From contig MU859115.1 of the NCBI GenBank assembly GCA_033297205.1, positions 122,538 to 186,537 of the forward strand: a DNA stretch of 64,000 nt. Direction: 5' to 3'. Below the pieces are notes generated by a model that was not told where the DNA came from, did no database searches, and was given only the letters and a program-made list of their open reading frames with translations. Position numbers and translations under genes: made by a program. This document shows positions 1 to 10,935 of this stretch, piece after piece. Every line of letters starts with the position of its first letter. Positions within the stretch are counted from its first letter, which is position 1. This stretch comes from Pseudoneurospora amorphoporcata. Taxonomy: Eukaryota > Ascomycota > Sordariomycetes > Sordariales > Sordariaceae.

Positions 1-997
1 TACAACCTCGCTGATGGGAGCGCTGGTGGTCAGGACAGGAACACTCTCAGCAGGAGCGCTCTCAACGGGGGCGCTCTCAACGGGGCCGCTCTCAACGGGG
101 GCGCTCTCAACCGGGGCGCTCTCGACGGGAGCAGAGCTGGCGCCGGACTCGGCAGGGCTGGATTCAACAGGGACACTCTCCGCAGGAGCGCTGGTGATCT
201 CGGCGGGAGCGCTGCTGGTCTGGCTTCCAGGAACGCTCTCAGCAGGAGCACTGGAAGAAGCGACAGGAGCAGCAGAGCTGGTGGTAGTCTCAACGGAAAC
301 GTTGGGGACGCTGGAGGTGGCAGCGGCAGAGGTGGTAGAGGCACCCTCGGTAGTCTTGGTCTTGGTCTTTGGAGGGACAGTGCTCTGCTTGGTGCTGCAG
401 TCGAAAGAGATGGTGCTGATGATGACACTGCAGCTGGGCTTGGGCTTCTCGGGCTGAGGAGGGTAGATGATGGTGACGTTGGTAGCACCACCGCACTGCT
501 TGTTCACAACGTTGGTACCGCCCTTGGTGCACTGGTTACGGTGCTTGCAAGTAGATCCATCGGGCATATCATAGTGGAACTCGAGATCGCAGTCAAACTC
601 GGGAGTAACGTGGATAGAGCCCAAGGAGAACTTGTCGCCGGCACCGAACGAAGGGGCCTTGCTCTTGTCAGAGCCGCAGACACCGCTGATACCCTTGTTA
701 GTACGCTTTCCAAAGCGACCACCAAATCCAGCACCCGAGGTCCAGCCGTTGAAGTTGAAGTCCTTGTACTGAGAGAAGGGACCAGTGGAGAGATCGTCGA
801 AAGCGAAGCCAGACTTTTGCTTGTCGGTACACTTGTTGTCGGTGTTTTGAGGGCAAGAGAATGCCGGGGCGTTGTGGAAGGGGAACTGTGAGGCAGTCTG
901 TGTTAGTCATGGGCCATTTAAGACATAGTTGGATATATAGACTTACAGTGGCGGCCGCGCTGGCAGCGAAGGCCAAGAGACCAGCAGAATACTTCAT
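1..997 (-). CDS. Secreted PVES-repeat cell-wall protein (3' end outside window)
   Basis: Likely an extracellular, possibly GPI-anchored wall protein. Exon 1 is 997-947 and encodes 17 residues, a start methionine plus an Ala-rich hydrophobic core typical of a secretion signal. A 61-bp intron (946-886, GTAAGT donor, CTAAC branch point, CAG acceptor) follows. Exon 2 runs from 885 off the window edge. It holds a cysteine-containing globular domain of about 150 residues beginning FPFHNAPAFSC, then a Ser/Thr/Pro/Val-rich tail. The tail ends in tandem P-V/A-E-S units (plus-strand positions 50-260), a pattern common in O-glycosylated wall proteins. The C-terminus, where a GPI signal would be, is missing. 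The frame was chosen because splicing joins the signal peptide to a long open frame with conserved-looking cysteines; other frames here are mirror images of the repeat. The family name is not recognised with certainty. Confidence 0.8.
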
Positions 998-3551
998 GGT
1001 GATGACTTTCTAAACCTGAGAAAAAAGAGATGTATGTGATTCGGGAAAGCGGAACGGTTGTCCTGTGTGTGGAGTTTTCGAGTTCTTGTTGTTAACCTCT
1101 TCGGTCGAGGCAGTGTGGTACGTGATCCAATCAACGAATGGTGGTGATATAACCTGTCAAGGCAAACACAAACAATAACAACAAGAAAGGAGAGAGGGGA
1201 TGGAGCAAAGAAGCAATTGGCATTGACTCCTGAGAAGAACAGAAGAGTAATACCAAGAGAGGCAAAGAGGAAAGAAACAAGACGAGGAAGAAGAAGGTCT
1301 TGTGGAATACAGCCAAGAGAGATGGTCTGACGAAGAGAGGGAAGCCTTGCTCTCATATACCAACTCGAAACACTTGGAGGTGTTGATGTGGGAGCATTGG
1401 AAGGTCATCGCCAAGCCAGGGGGCCAGGGCCAATGAGGTCAATGAGGGGGCTAGACTTCGCCGTTACTGTCGGGCTCTCCGCCAAGGAGAGTGTAACCAT
1501 TCCGAGAAGTCATATTGACATCCCATGCTCATACTCTGCGAGGGGCCACGAGAACCACCAGTCACAGGTGGCTGCCAGCAAAGAAAAAAGATCAAACTGC
1601 CCACAAGGGTATGGTTTGTGGAAAACCAAACAAAGAGGGCAACATTTTGCCTGCGGGCGATACGGCTTGCGGCGCCATGGCGGACATCGAATGGTTGAGT
1701 CTGAAGCGGTTGTGAGGTCAATTGCAAAAAGTGAAGAGGAGTTGACTGGGTGGTTCGGAAGACGTTGCGCCATGTTGAGGGTTTAGGTTGCCAGGGTTTG
1801 CATGCTGTCGCGCGGCTCCGTCGTCCATTGTCGAAGCATTGTCCGGTTGGGTCTCTTGTGGGTACCAACAGGGGTTCTCCATCTGTCAGACCACCCTTGA
1901 TCAGTCCTATTTTGGCTTAGGCTGGGGTTTGCGCGGTTGCAGTCGTCCTCCACATGCCCAATCGCTTGTTAGCGCGCTGCCCTTTCCATGTCTGTTTTTG
2001 TCTTTTTGTCCAAAATGTCCCATTGGCAGAAGGAATTACCTACTTTACAAACTCCCAAAAACTGGAAGGAAGAGACAACTTCAAGATGGCTACCAACCTT
2101 CCTTGACCAGAACAAGGTTGACGCTTGCCATCTGTGAAGTTGACAAAACTTCCCTGTAAGTACCTACCTTACCTAGGTAGTGTCCCGGGACCAAGTATCA
2201 GACCGCTCTTGCTGTGGATGATTCCGATATCATTCCCATCTTAGGTGCCCCTTGGCTTGTCTCCTTCTGTGCCAGAGACCGGCATGGCCCAATCTCACCG
2301 TTTTTGACATCTTCTTGTCAGATCTGATATTAACATCTGTGTCCCAGCGTCCCAGCATGTAGGCCATCACCAAAACCATCACACCATCACGACAGCCAAC
2401 TGCTTGGGCTTTCTCCAAGATGGTACACCTGAAGCGAGAGGAACGCATTGGATCTTGAAACAAAAACACCTGCTCAGCCACGCCGCATAAGCTACTGCAG
2501 GTACAGGCAGCATGAAGGGTGGAGGCCACAATGCCACCACACCCGATAGATGATGTCCTCCCCGATTACCTCTCGATCAGGACCAAAACCAATTCACGGA
2601 CTGTTTGCGGCTTGTCTCCCCAGGATCCGGATGTTCCGAGCGAGAAAGCAAGCGACTAGACAGCGGTTCATCTCGCCATATTCCCAACTCGGCAGCACTC
2701 TCCATCCCCGGTTGACTTCGGTTACTCGTGGTGACAGCAACCCCGCATTCGACCCAAGCTCCTTTGCCGAGTTCATCACCGGTAACGGTTGATGTTCCCT
2801 AGTCCAGCCGATCGGTTTGTATATGTGCATCAGTATCACCTGATGCAGCTCGACCTTGCCAGCGTTTTCTTTAGTGGCCGCTTTGAACTTCTTGGGTTCT
2901 GATAGTTCTGTCACTATCAACGGACTCTACCATGGTGAGAGCGACCTCGTCATTGAACATGGTCCGAGTGACCGGTCAACCATCTCCTCCCTGGTCCAGC
3001 TCTGGCGAACTTCCATCCTGCCCATAAAACATCTCGCAGAGGGGGGCGAGATGGCGGATTACAGCCGACCGAATGGAACCCGATTGTGGCTTGGTGGTGC
3101 TGAAACATGAAACTAACTTTTACCAAGACTTTCCCATCGACCCCCTTGACTGGCAGCAATGGCGCCCAGGAGAAATGTTGATCTGTAGCCAATGGTCAAG
3201 CGCCAAGGTCAAGCGCCCACGCTATTCGGCGGCTTCAAACAGCGTCATCTCGCGCGCTTCGATTCTGGATTTCGACGGCCTCTTTCCTTCATCGGTGAGG
3301 TTATATTCCACGCCGGCCTTTCTTGAGAAGTGGAAATGAAGACAATCTGAGGAAGAAGGTGGATGTTTTGATCATTGTTGTTCAACAAACTCGGCTTAAG
3401 CCACCGCCAATATCGGCACGTAACATTACACAGCGCACGGATGACGTCCAAGCGAACAGCCATTCCACATTCAGCTATAACACTAACAAGAAGTGGCCTC
3501 TAATTGCCCCAAACCGCTCTGTACTCCTCGACCTGCTGAGCTCCCCATGCT
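998..3551. other. Gene-poor intergenic stretch
   Basis: No convincing gene was found. The first 350 bases are the upstream and 5' leader region of the cell-wall gene, CT-rich when read on its strand. Short open frames exist on both strands but lack coding character and spliceable continuations. A palindromic TACCTA/TAGGTA cluster lies at about 2160-2180. Confidence 0.6.
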
Positions 3552-5340
3552 GTGCGCTTCCAGATCGGACTAGTCTTGGTCCCGATGCCGTGTGACCACG
3601 ACGGAAGGACTGCAATTTCCCGAAACATGTCTCTCGACGGCGAGTCGCCCTCTTTCCATCACCCTTCTTTCTCCAAACTCGGAGAATATTCTTCTTTCAA
3701 CGCCTCGTCGTCTCACCTGCAGCGCCAAAGCGACGCCAGCGACAATGGTTGTTGATGAGCCTGCTCGACACTCCAGCAGCTGTGGTTAATCAATTGTCAT
3801 ACAGTTCACGCGGTGTGACCTGTCGACACTGCCATTTTAGCACACGGCTAAAGGCAAAGACACCAACTGCTTCCATATCTCAGTGCGGGATTGATTAACT
3901 TGCGTGTTCATCTCTCAGACGTTCCAAGTTGTCGAGACATGATGCTATTCACAGTCAAAACCTACGGCGAGGTTGATATCAACACCCGACATTGCACTAA
4001 CACTTCCATGTGGGCAACTTGCTGATCACTCTAGCGTTAGCCCTTCAGCGGGTCTCGGGCACTGATCGACAGGTACAAATTGCCTCTTGCATGACGCTAT
4101 GAGCTTTACTCCACTTGTTGGTTTTCAGATCCGACACTCCCCACACTTGTTAGCATTCTTGATCCTCTTGAGCCTCAATCCAAAAACAACGGCAAGCTTT
4201 CCGGGTCCTTAGAACTAGTTCCTCGAGCACCCCCTCCCGGCACTCTGGATGCTGTTCAGTTTCTCTGGATACGAGAAAAAGGCTTGTTGACGGGGAGCCT
4301 CCATGCAACCCATCACCCGTCCATCCTTCATCTCGGGCCCTTGGCAATGGTCGCTTCTCCTGAGCTACGCATCATCACACAGCAACCCAAGACGGCCAAA
4401 ACTCCCTGGCCCTTGAACCCTCGTGCAACCCATGTTCGTACCCATGAAAGCAACCTTTTGATCCTACACGCTTCCTGAGATTGGCAGAACCTCAGCACCA
4501 TCCTCGAAACGGTCGACTCCCAGACCCCCAAACTCAACCTTCTCTTCGGTATATGGTGGCTGAGCGAAACAGTTCTCTGCGGGCGTTGCCAGAAGACTTG
4601 GTGGCCGACCTGCACCCACCTCAAGCCCGCCCATCGAGAACCTCACTCGCCTCAATCACCATCCAAGCAGGTATCGATAACTCGGGCAGCCCGACAGTAC
4701 TGACTGCATCACCTGCCCCAATGGATAAATCTCCGGCAAACAGTCCACAGGGTCGCCACCGTAACAAAGTAAACAGGATCAGTGAGCGATTGGTCGCCCA
4801 AGTCGCGGAATGGATTCAGCATGAAAAGACTAAGAGGGAAACCCGAAAGACGATAAAGGTTTTGCGACGACGCAAGACGCCGCCTATCCATTTGAATGGA
4901 GAGCCTACAGTACCGTCCAAACCGCCCAGACTGTCGAGTCACTCCACAGGTCTTCATAGTGATCTGACCATGAACGGCAGATCTCCAAACGAGTCATCTG
5001 AAAGGCCCTTGTTTCAGATTTTCCCCACGCCCAAACCGGCGTTTTCTATTTTTATCAGTGACATCTTCCCCTTACATAGTCATCCGCCAGAATCTGGACC
5101 GTCGTCTCTTCGGAGAACTGGAAAGATTCCCCTGTGCCGGCCTTCATGTCGACCGACGACATCTGACATCGAATCGAGTCACGGACATCAACGGAGCGTA
5201 GGGTAGTGCCCTTCGTCCGGCTTCACAATCTCTGGGTCTATCCGAACAACTTGGAAGGCCGGCCGTGATAATGAGATACACCTATGAAGACTTTAGCCGA
5301 GCAGACTCTGAGTTATACTCCAGTAAGCAGACTTTGACCA
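3552..5340 (+). pseudogene. Possible decayed coding stretch (unrecognised)
   Basis: Several protein-like segments lie in shifting plus-strand frames. One begins MSLDGESPSFHH (from about 3627) and stops at 3755. A second covers about 4170-4370 in another frame. The longest is open at 4481-5206 and contains a basic, helix-prone stretch (NRISERLVAQVAEWI, about residues 96-110) followed by an Arg/Lys-rich segment and Ser/Pro-rich sequence. Downstream, coding-like sequence appears to continue in a different frame to about 5340. No clean GT-AG introns were found to join the pieces. The picture fits an eroded gene with frameshifts, but random open frames in GC-rich DNA or missed introns remain possible. 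No function is assigned. Confidence 0.3.
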
Positions 5341-5844
5341 GTTGCGTTTGTCTCATTTTGTCCAGTCCCTTGGACCTTTCCCACCGAGCCATCACAGACA
5401 TCGTCACTCCTTAATATACATTGCAAAACAGTCGTGCCTCACCTGGCAGACCAACAGGCGTGCCAACGAAGACCGCGTCGCTGAAATCTTTTAGAAAATA
5501 TTCATATGATTGGAAGCTTTGCGGCACACGTCACTCTGCCTCTTCTATGCACTGCCAGTCCTAGAGTCTGCCTTGTTTATAGGCATTAAATTTAAGTGGT
5601 ACCTGCCTCTCTGGCAATTCATGGATGGGGCCTCGCGTCGCTTCATCGTCGTTTGACACGAGCGGCACGGTATGTTGTACAGGTTCACACCAAGCTGAAC
5701 ATCTCATATATCTCTTTTCTACCCCTTCCCGTTGGGTATTTTGGCATTGACTACGCCTCTTACCTTAACTATGCAATGCAGATCCTTCGGACACCAGTCG
5801 CTTTCTTAAGCTTGAGTCGGGCTTGAGGATGGATATTGGTTTCG

Positions 5845-5875
5845 GGTGTCGGGTGTCGGTGTCGGGTGTGCGGGC
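5845..5875. repeat. Short GGGTGTC minisatellite
   Basis: About four imperfect GGGTGTC/GGTGTC units occur in tandem between unique sequences. No function is apparent. Confidence 0.6.
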
Positions 5876-6878
5876 GGCGGTAGCGGAGTGACGGCGGCAG
5901 TGTGACGGCGAGTAACACCGGAGTAACATCCGATAGCAGAAGCGGCAGAGCGACACAGTTGGCAGAATAGGCTTTTTGCTCGTTCGCGAGTAATGGACCT
6001 TGACATAGAGGGCCTCCGCTACTCCGAGGGGCCGAGCGCAAAAAGGCCCATAAAGAGTGGGAACTTGGAACTGCCTTTTTTCGGTTCCGGCATCGATTAA
6101 GTGGAGAAGCAGAATGTCGGATACCCTGTTTACACGATGATACTTTGCAGGTGATAGCTAGGTTGTGTGTGTCAGTTGTATGTGTACCAGTACAATTTCC
6201 TTGGTTTTCACATGTGCTTTGTCCATTCATGGTATGTAGATGTCTGCCAGAAACGGAAGACACGAGGAAAAAGCAGGCGCATGAGGTGCAGGCACTGCAC
6301 TTGATAGGGGTCCTATGGATGAAAAAGAAAGAACCAAGAGGGGCACTGTGTTATTTTCTCAGGTTTGTTTCCTTCTTTGCATGGATTGAAGAATCGGCTC
6401 TCTCGTCATGCCGCTTTCCATGGCGGAGATGGTTTCGAAAAGTCATTGGAGGTACTCGATACCAAGTTGGTCGAGTACATACCAAAGTTATGTTTCTGTG
6501 GATATCTTCCAAGTACACCTGATGGATGTCTGAGATTGTAATCGAGGAGTGTACAGAGGTCAACAATGGAATATGAGTTTGCTGTGGAAAAGGGGGTAAG
6601 GGCAAACAAAACAAAGGATATACACATCATGGACTCCCATCACTCGAGTCCAGATCACCAAACATGCATAGTCACGGCAAACCTTGCTAACATGACCAAT
6701 CTTCACAGTCTCTCAGAAAATCTTGACTAGCAGACACTGCACTCACGATGTCCAATCAGCAAGATCAAGGCAGCCGAGAACGATCCGAGAAGTTCCCCGA
6801 GGCCGTCAAGCCTCCGTGGCTCCTAAAGGTTGCATACACAGTCACTGGCCAACCAGCTACCTAGCAAGCAATTGGAAA

Positions 6879-6900
6879 GAAAAAAAAAAAAAAAAAAAAA
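6879..6900. repeat. Poly(A) tract
   Basis: A run of about 20 adenines in an intergenic region. Comparable tracts occur near 17730 (A), 32016 (T), 34903 (A) and 46975 (T). Confidence 0.8.
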
Positions 6901-7541
6901 GTGGGAATTCTGGAGAAGCAAGCAGTTGACTCGACGAGCTAATCAACAGCTTCAACGCACTTCCATCAACGTCAGATCTCATCAAGCCATCATGCAAGGA
7001 GTACATACGCGGTGATCCAATCGGACTGAATATATCGATTGCGATACTCTGGTTGGTTGGGTAAAACACCTTCCATTATACCACCTCAATCAGAGTTTTC
7101 CATCTTATGTTAGGAGGGCAAAACAAGGCGAACCAACTACGGCCGTTATGTCCGCTCACTCGCGTCCTGGCTCTGTATTTAAAAATTCTAGAACTCTCAT
7201 CACAAGGTCTCGGGGTTTCACAACGGACACAACAACCACAGGAAGATCCCGCTCGATAAGGGTACTTACGGCAAGTTTTGTGTCAGTTCCCTGGAGATGC
7301 ATATGTCTCTTGGACACCGACTTGACTGTGACCTGAATCTATCTACATAGTACCTAGTGTACATTAGAAGAAAACGCTTTTTTGCCTATTGACTTTATGT
7401 AGTTTGCTCCTTCCTTTTCCTTTCCCGAGGTCGGGTGTCATTCCCCTTGCCTCCTCGCTGCTTCCCCTTCTCCCACCGGCGCACCTTCCCTCCCTAACCT
7501 TTTCACCCCTCCTTTTCTCCTTCCTTCCTTTCCCTTCCCCT

Positions 7542-9470
7542 TTACGCTCTCCTTCTCCACAATCCCCGCAGCCAACTCCTCAAAACCCGACGCTCCCAGA
7601 CCAGACCCCCTATCATCATCAACTTGCTCTTGCGCCGCCTCAAGTAGATGGGCTCATTCAACGATTGAAGACGAGGCGTACGTCTTAGGCGAGGTGTACT
7701 TTTGCCGGATGTGTTCGGGCTTGGGCTGGTGGTGATGGGTATGAGTTGGCCAAGGCCGAGTGCAACGCTGCTACCGTTTCTGCTCCTTTCTGTTACCTGA
7801 GATGGCTCTCTCCAGGACGAGTGGATAGACTGCGAAGGGGTGGAAACGGTGAAGTCCTCCCAAGATTGGATTGAGCCGACTGTGGCGTTTGCGGGAGCAC
7901 GGCTGGGAGAAAGGAGGTGGAGAGAAAGGCTGGGAGAAGGCTGAAATGGGACGGTGGCAACACCAGACGTGGTTTGTAAGTCGGCTTGTTGATGTTGTCG
8001 GCGAGAAGGAGGAGGTATGGATTGTGACTGGGCTGGGAGGGAAGAGTTGCTCAGCCTACTGGGGGTGTTAACAGCAATAGCAGCAGCAGCCACGGAGAAC
8101 GGAGTGGGAGTTTCCCGCGGCCGGATGGTTGCGCGGACGGTTGATGTACTCGACATCTCGTCTTCTCCTCCTCTTGAATCAGGTCCCTCCAGGAGGCGGG
8201 CTAGATTGCTCTTTGTCAGGCGTACCGTGTGAGTCCTGTTGCACTTCGAGGTAGATTGACCCATGGGAGAAATGGTTGTCTTCTTTCTCGGAATTGGAGA
8301 CAGGCTAGTAACGATTCCAGGAAAGGAGTCGGAGGATGGCTGCGATGCTAGCTCCTTGGACGGCCGGGACTTGGTGTACTGCGAGGTCCGTTCTTTGGTG
8401 ATCTCTGACAGCTGATGGTAGTCGTAGTTATATATATCTTCCGCGCTGGAAATGGAAGACTCGGGTTGTAGGTCGGTCGTGTTGGTGGTAATGTTCTGCT
8501 CGACCACGGTATTCCCTTGGATGCGCCTCTTATGCTCGTCGTTGTCGCGTTCTCCTAGGGCTGAAAGGGTGAGATTCGTGTCCTGGCTGTTGTTAAGAGG
8601 TGGGATTGGCTGGTAATCGGATGTAGGAATCGCAAGTCTCGCCAGGACATTATGATACGACGAAGTCAGTGTCCTCTTAATGGCTTCGTCAGCCTCGTCT
8701 GAATCCGTAATGGTAGCGGCCGTGTGGCGAGAGGAACCAGTCCCTGACTGTCTGCCTTAATTCTCAGAATCTTCCTTATCCTCAACCTCAATCTTCACCT
8801 CCTTCTTCTCAGTCTCCTCCAGCTTCTCCTGCTCCTCCTCTCCCTTCTCCCACACCCTCTCCCTCTCCTCCAACTCCCCCCTCCACTCCCTCCTCTTTCT
8901 CCCCTCCTCCCCCCACATAATCGTCTTCCACCTAATATCCTCCAACTTCATAATCCCCCCACCCACATCCTCCCCCGCAAACGGCACCAGTCTTCCCAAC
9001 ATGATTATCTCCCCTCTCTGCGACTTCGGATCCTCCACATACTCCGTCCCCCCGTCGAAAATAACCTTCCCAGGCACGCCCTCCGCGTCCACCGGCTCGT
9101 TCCAACCGCGGACGTTCTTGTACTGCTAGTACTTGAGAATGACCTGGTCATCACGGATTCCGGTTTCGGTGGAGAAAAAAGAGGCAAACCCCGAGCTGCG
9201 GTAGTAAGCTTGGCAACGGCCGCAGAAGCCGAAGCGGGTTTCTGTGAAGAATGGATGTGGTGGGCGACAGGATGGAGAGAGGGTTCGGGGATTGATGAGT
9301 CCGGTGAGGCGTGGGCAGAAACCGGTTTTGGAAGTGAGGGCGCCGTTGCCGTTGGTAGTAGAAGGTAAGGCTTCGAAGGCGACTTCGAATCGACGCTGGC
9401 GCTCGCAGGGTCGGATGCCAGAAGAGATGTGACCGTAGACGGTGTAGAGCTTGCGCTTTTCGAGACACAT
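7542..9470 (-). pseudogene. Cys-rich hypothetical protein frame with two in-frame stops
   Basis: One continuous minus-strand frame of about 643 codons starts at ATG 9470 (first residues MCLEKRKLYT) and ends at 7542. It is interrupted only by TAG at 9128-9126 and TAA at 8759-8757. Segment 1 (114 residues) is Cys-rich: an N-terminal MC, a GIRPC motif, and a later FCGRC pair, which suggests metal binding. Segment 2 (about 122 residues) ends in a Glu/Lys-rich helical region. Segment 3 (about 405 codons) is Ser/Thr/Pro-rich and has no in-frame ATG for its first 160 or so codons, so it is unlikely to be an independent gene. No GT-AG intron removes either stop. Each stop is one CpA-to-TpA change from a Gln codon. 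It may be a recent pseudogene, a strain-specific null, or a gene needing RNA editing or readthrough. The function is unknown. Confidence 0.6.
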
Positions 9471-10935
9471 TGTGATGTCTGCTCTTGGTAACGGGATGGG
9501 TGCCCGGTTCTTGCTGCTTGAAGATGTGTGGTACAAGTCGGTGGACTATCGTGGACACGTGCAATAAAACGCGTGCCTCTGGAGTTTGGAGGGAGGAAGA
9601 GAGGAATCGAGAAAAATGAAAATCTCGAGGGTCTGGATCTATATAGCTGGGGGACGAGGGTATTAGCGGTGAGGCATCTCCGACCGTTTGCTACGGCGTG
9701 ATGAAAGGGGTCGAGTGAATGGGATAATATGATCAAGAGAGGTCTCGACTATTCAATCTGACCGAAGTTGAATTTCCGGCTCGTGAAACTTCGCCAGTTA
9801 TCGCCGAGTGTTGAACGCCGATCAACACTTACTCCATGTCGAGGAGTGCGACCCTGTATGAACCATCACTATATCGATCGGCAGTTGACAAAAGAAGTCT
9901 TTCCTCGTACTTATTTGGCACCAGAGGCTTTTCTCGAGATATTCCAAATAATAATTCGGATGTCAAAGAACCAGAGGGTCCGGCAGAGGGAAGATATCTC
10001 CAACTTGTTGATTTGTTGTTCTCTGAGCATGTTTTCAAGCCAGAAACTTTTGACACGAATGTTGGTTGAGCTTGAAGCATCGTGTCATGCCAGAAACGCT
10101 CCGCTCTGTTGTTCAACAAGATCCGTTCGCCCGCGTTGAGCAGACTGTTCTGGGGCGAAATGTAGACCTGATGTCCATCATTTACTCGATCACGTTCTGA
10201 CATCCGTTCCAAAATCCTATTCCTTATTCCTAGGATCTTTTAGGTTGGGAACCCATTTTATATGTGGGCCAACATCATCGAGCCTGCCCATGGAAAGTAT
10301 CATGGCTCACAGTCACTCCTTTGGTCCTGACTGACTCAAACAGGAAATATTTTCTACCTAATGACAGATACAATCGTTTTGCTAGCTGATCTGACCGTCA
10401 ATCGAAGGGGTTTGGGATGTTGGTCATGAAACTCATATCTTATTCATCCGAATCTGGCTGGTGTCAGTTCCTCCCAAGCAACGTGTTTTACACGTGGACT
10501 TCTATCCAGAACTCTTATACCGCTCTTCCAAGTACCATACAATGCCCGTTTGCTTGTCTTGCTTCGGCTCATCTGGATGACGCCGGGCTCGAGGTGCAAA
10601 GGGTCAGAGACACATCAACATCATCAACTGAATAATACAACCCGTAAGAACTCATTGTACATACGTTTGCAAGAGGTGGTGAGACCTGATGGGAAGTATC
10701 TCCAAGACCGCCAAGGGGGAGCGTACTTGCGGAATGATTCGTAAATGTGTAGGGTAAGGCACATTGCACAGATTGTGGACTAGGCGGTGTTGCTGCCCAA
10801 ACAAAGTAATTCTTTTGATTTGAGACTCTTCGTCTAACCCCCGAATTGGTATTCCCAAATGCAATCGCTGTGCCCATGACACTTTCCCTCCTCTTCCAGC
10901 CCTTTTCCTGATCGTCTCTACTCGCCATTCTAGGC
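9471..10935. other. Intergenic region
   Basis: Upstream region of the interrupted minus-strand frame and 3' flank of the vms-1-like gene. Open frames on both strands lack coding character. Nothing else is supported. Confidence 0.55.

Larger units (their letters stand above)
5341..7541. other. Intergenic stretch, no gene seen
   Basis: No supported gene. The region contains a short GGGTGTC-type minisatellite at about 5845-5875 and an A tract at about 6881-6900. It is otherwise unremarkable apart from a pyrimidine-rich run at 7390-7560. Confidence 0.55.

Noticed and set aside
9005..9736. Minus-strand open frame of 243 codons overlapping the two-stop gene
   Set aside because: It is in a different frame from the Cys-rich protein, is Ser/Pro/Arg-rich in the way mirror frames of GC-rich coding DNA are, and has no recognisable motif.
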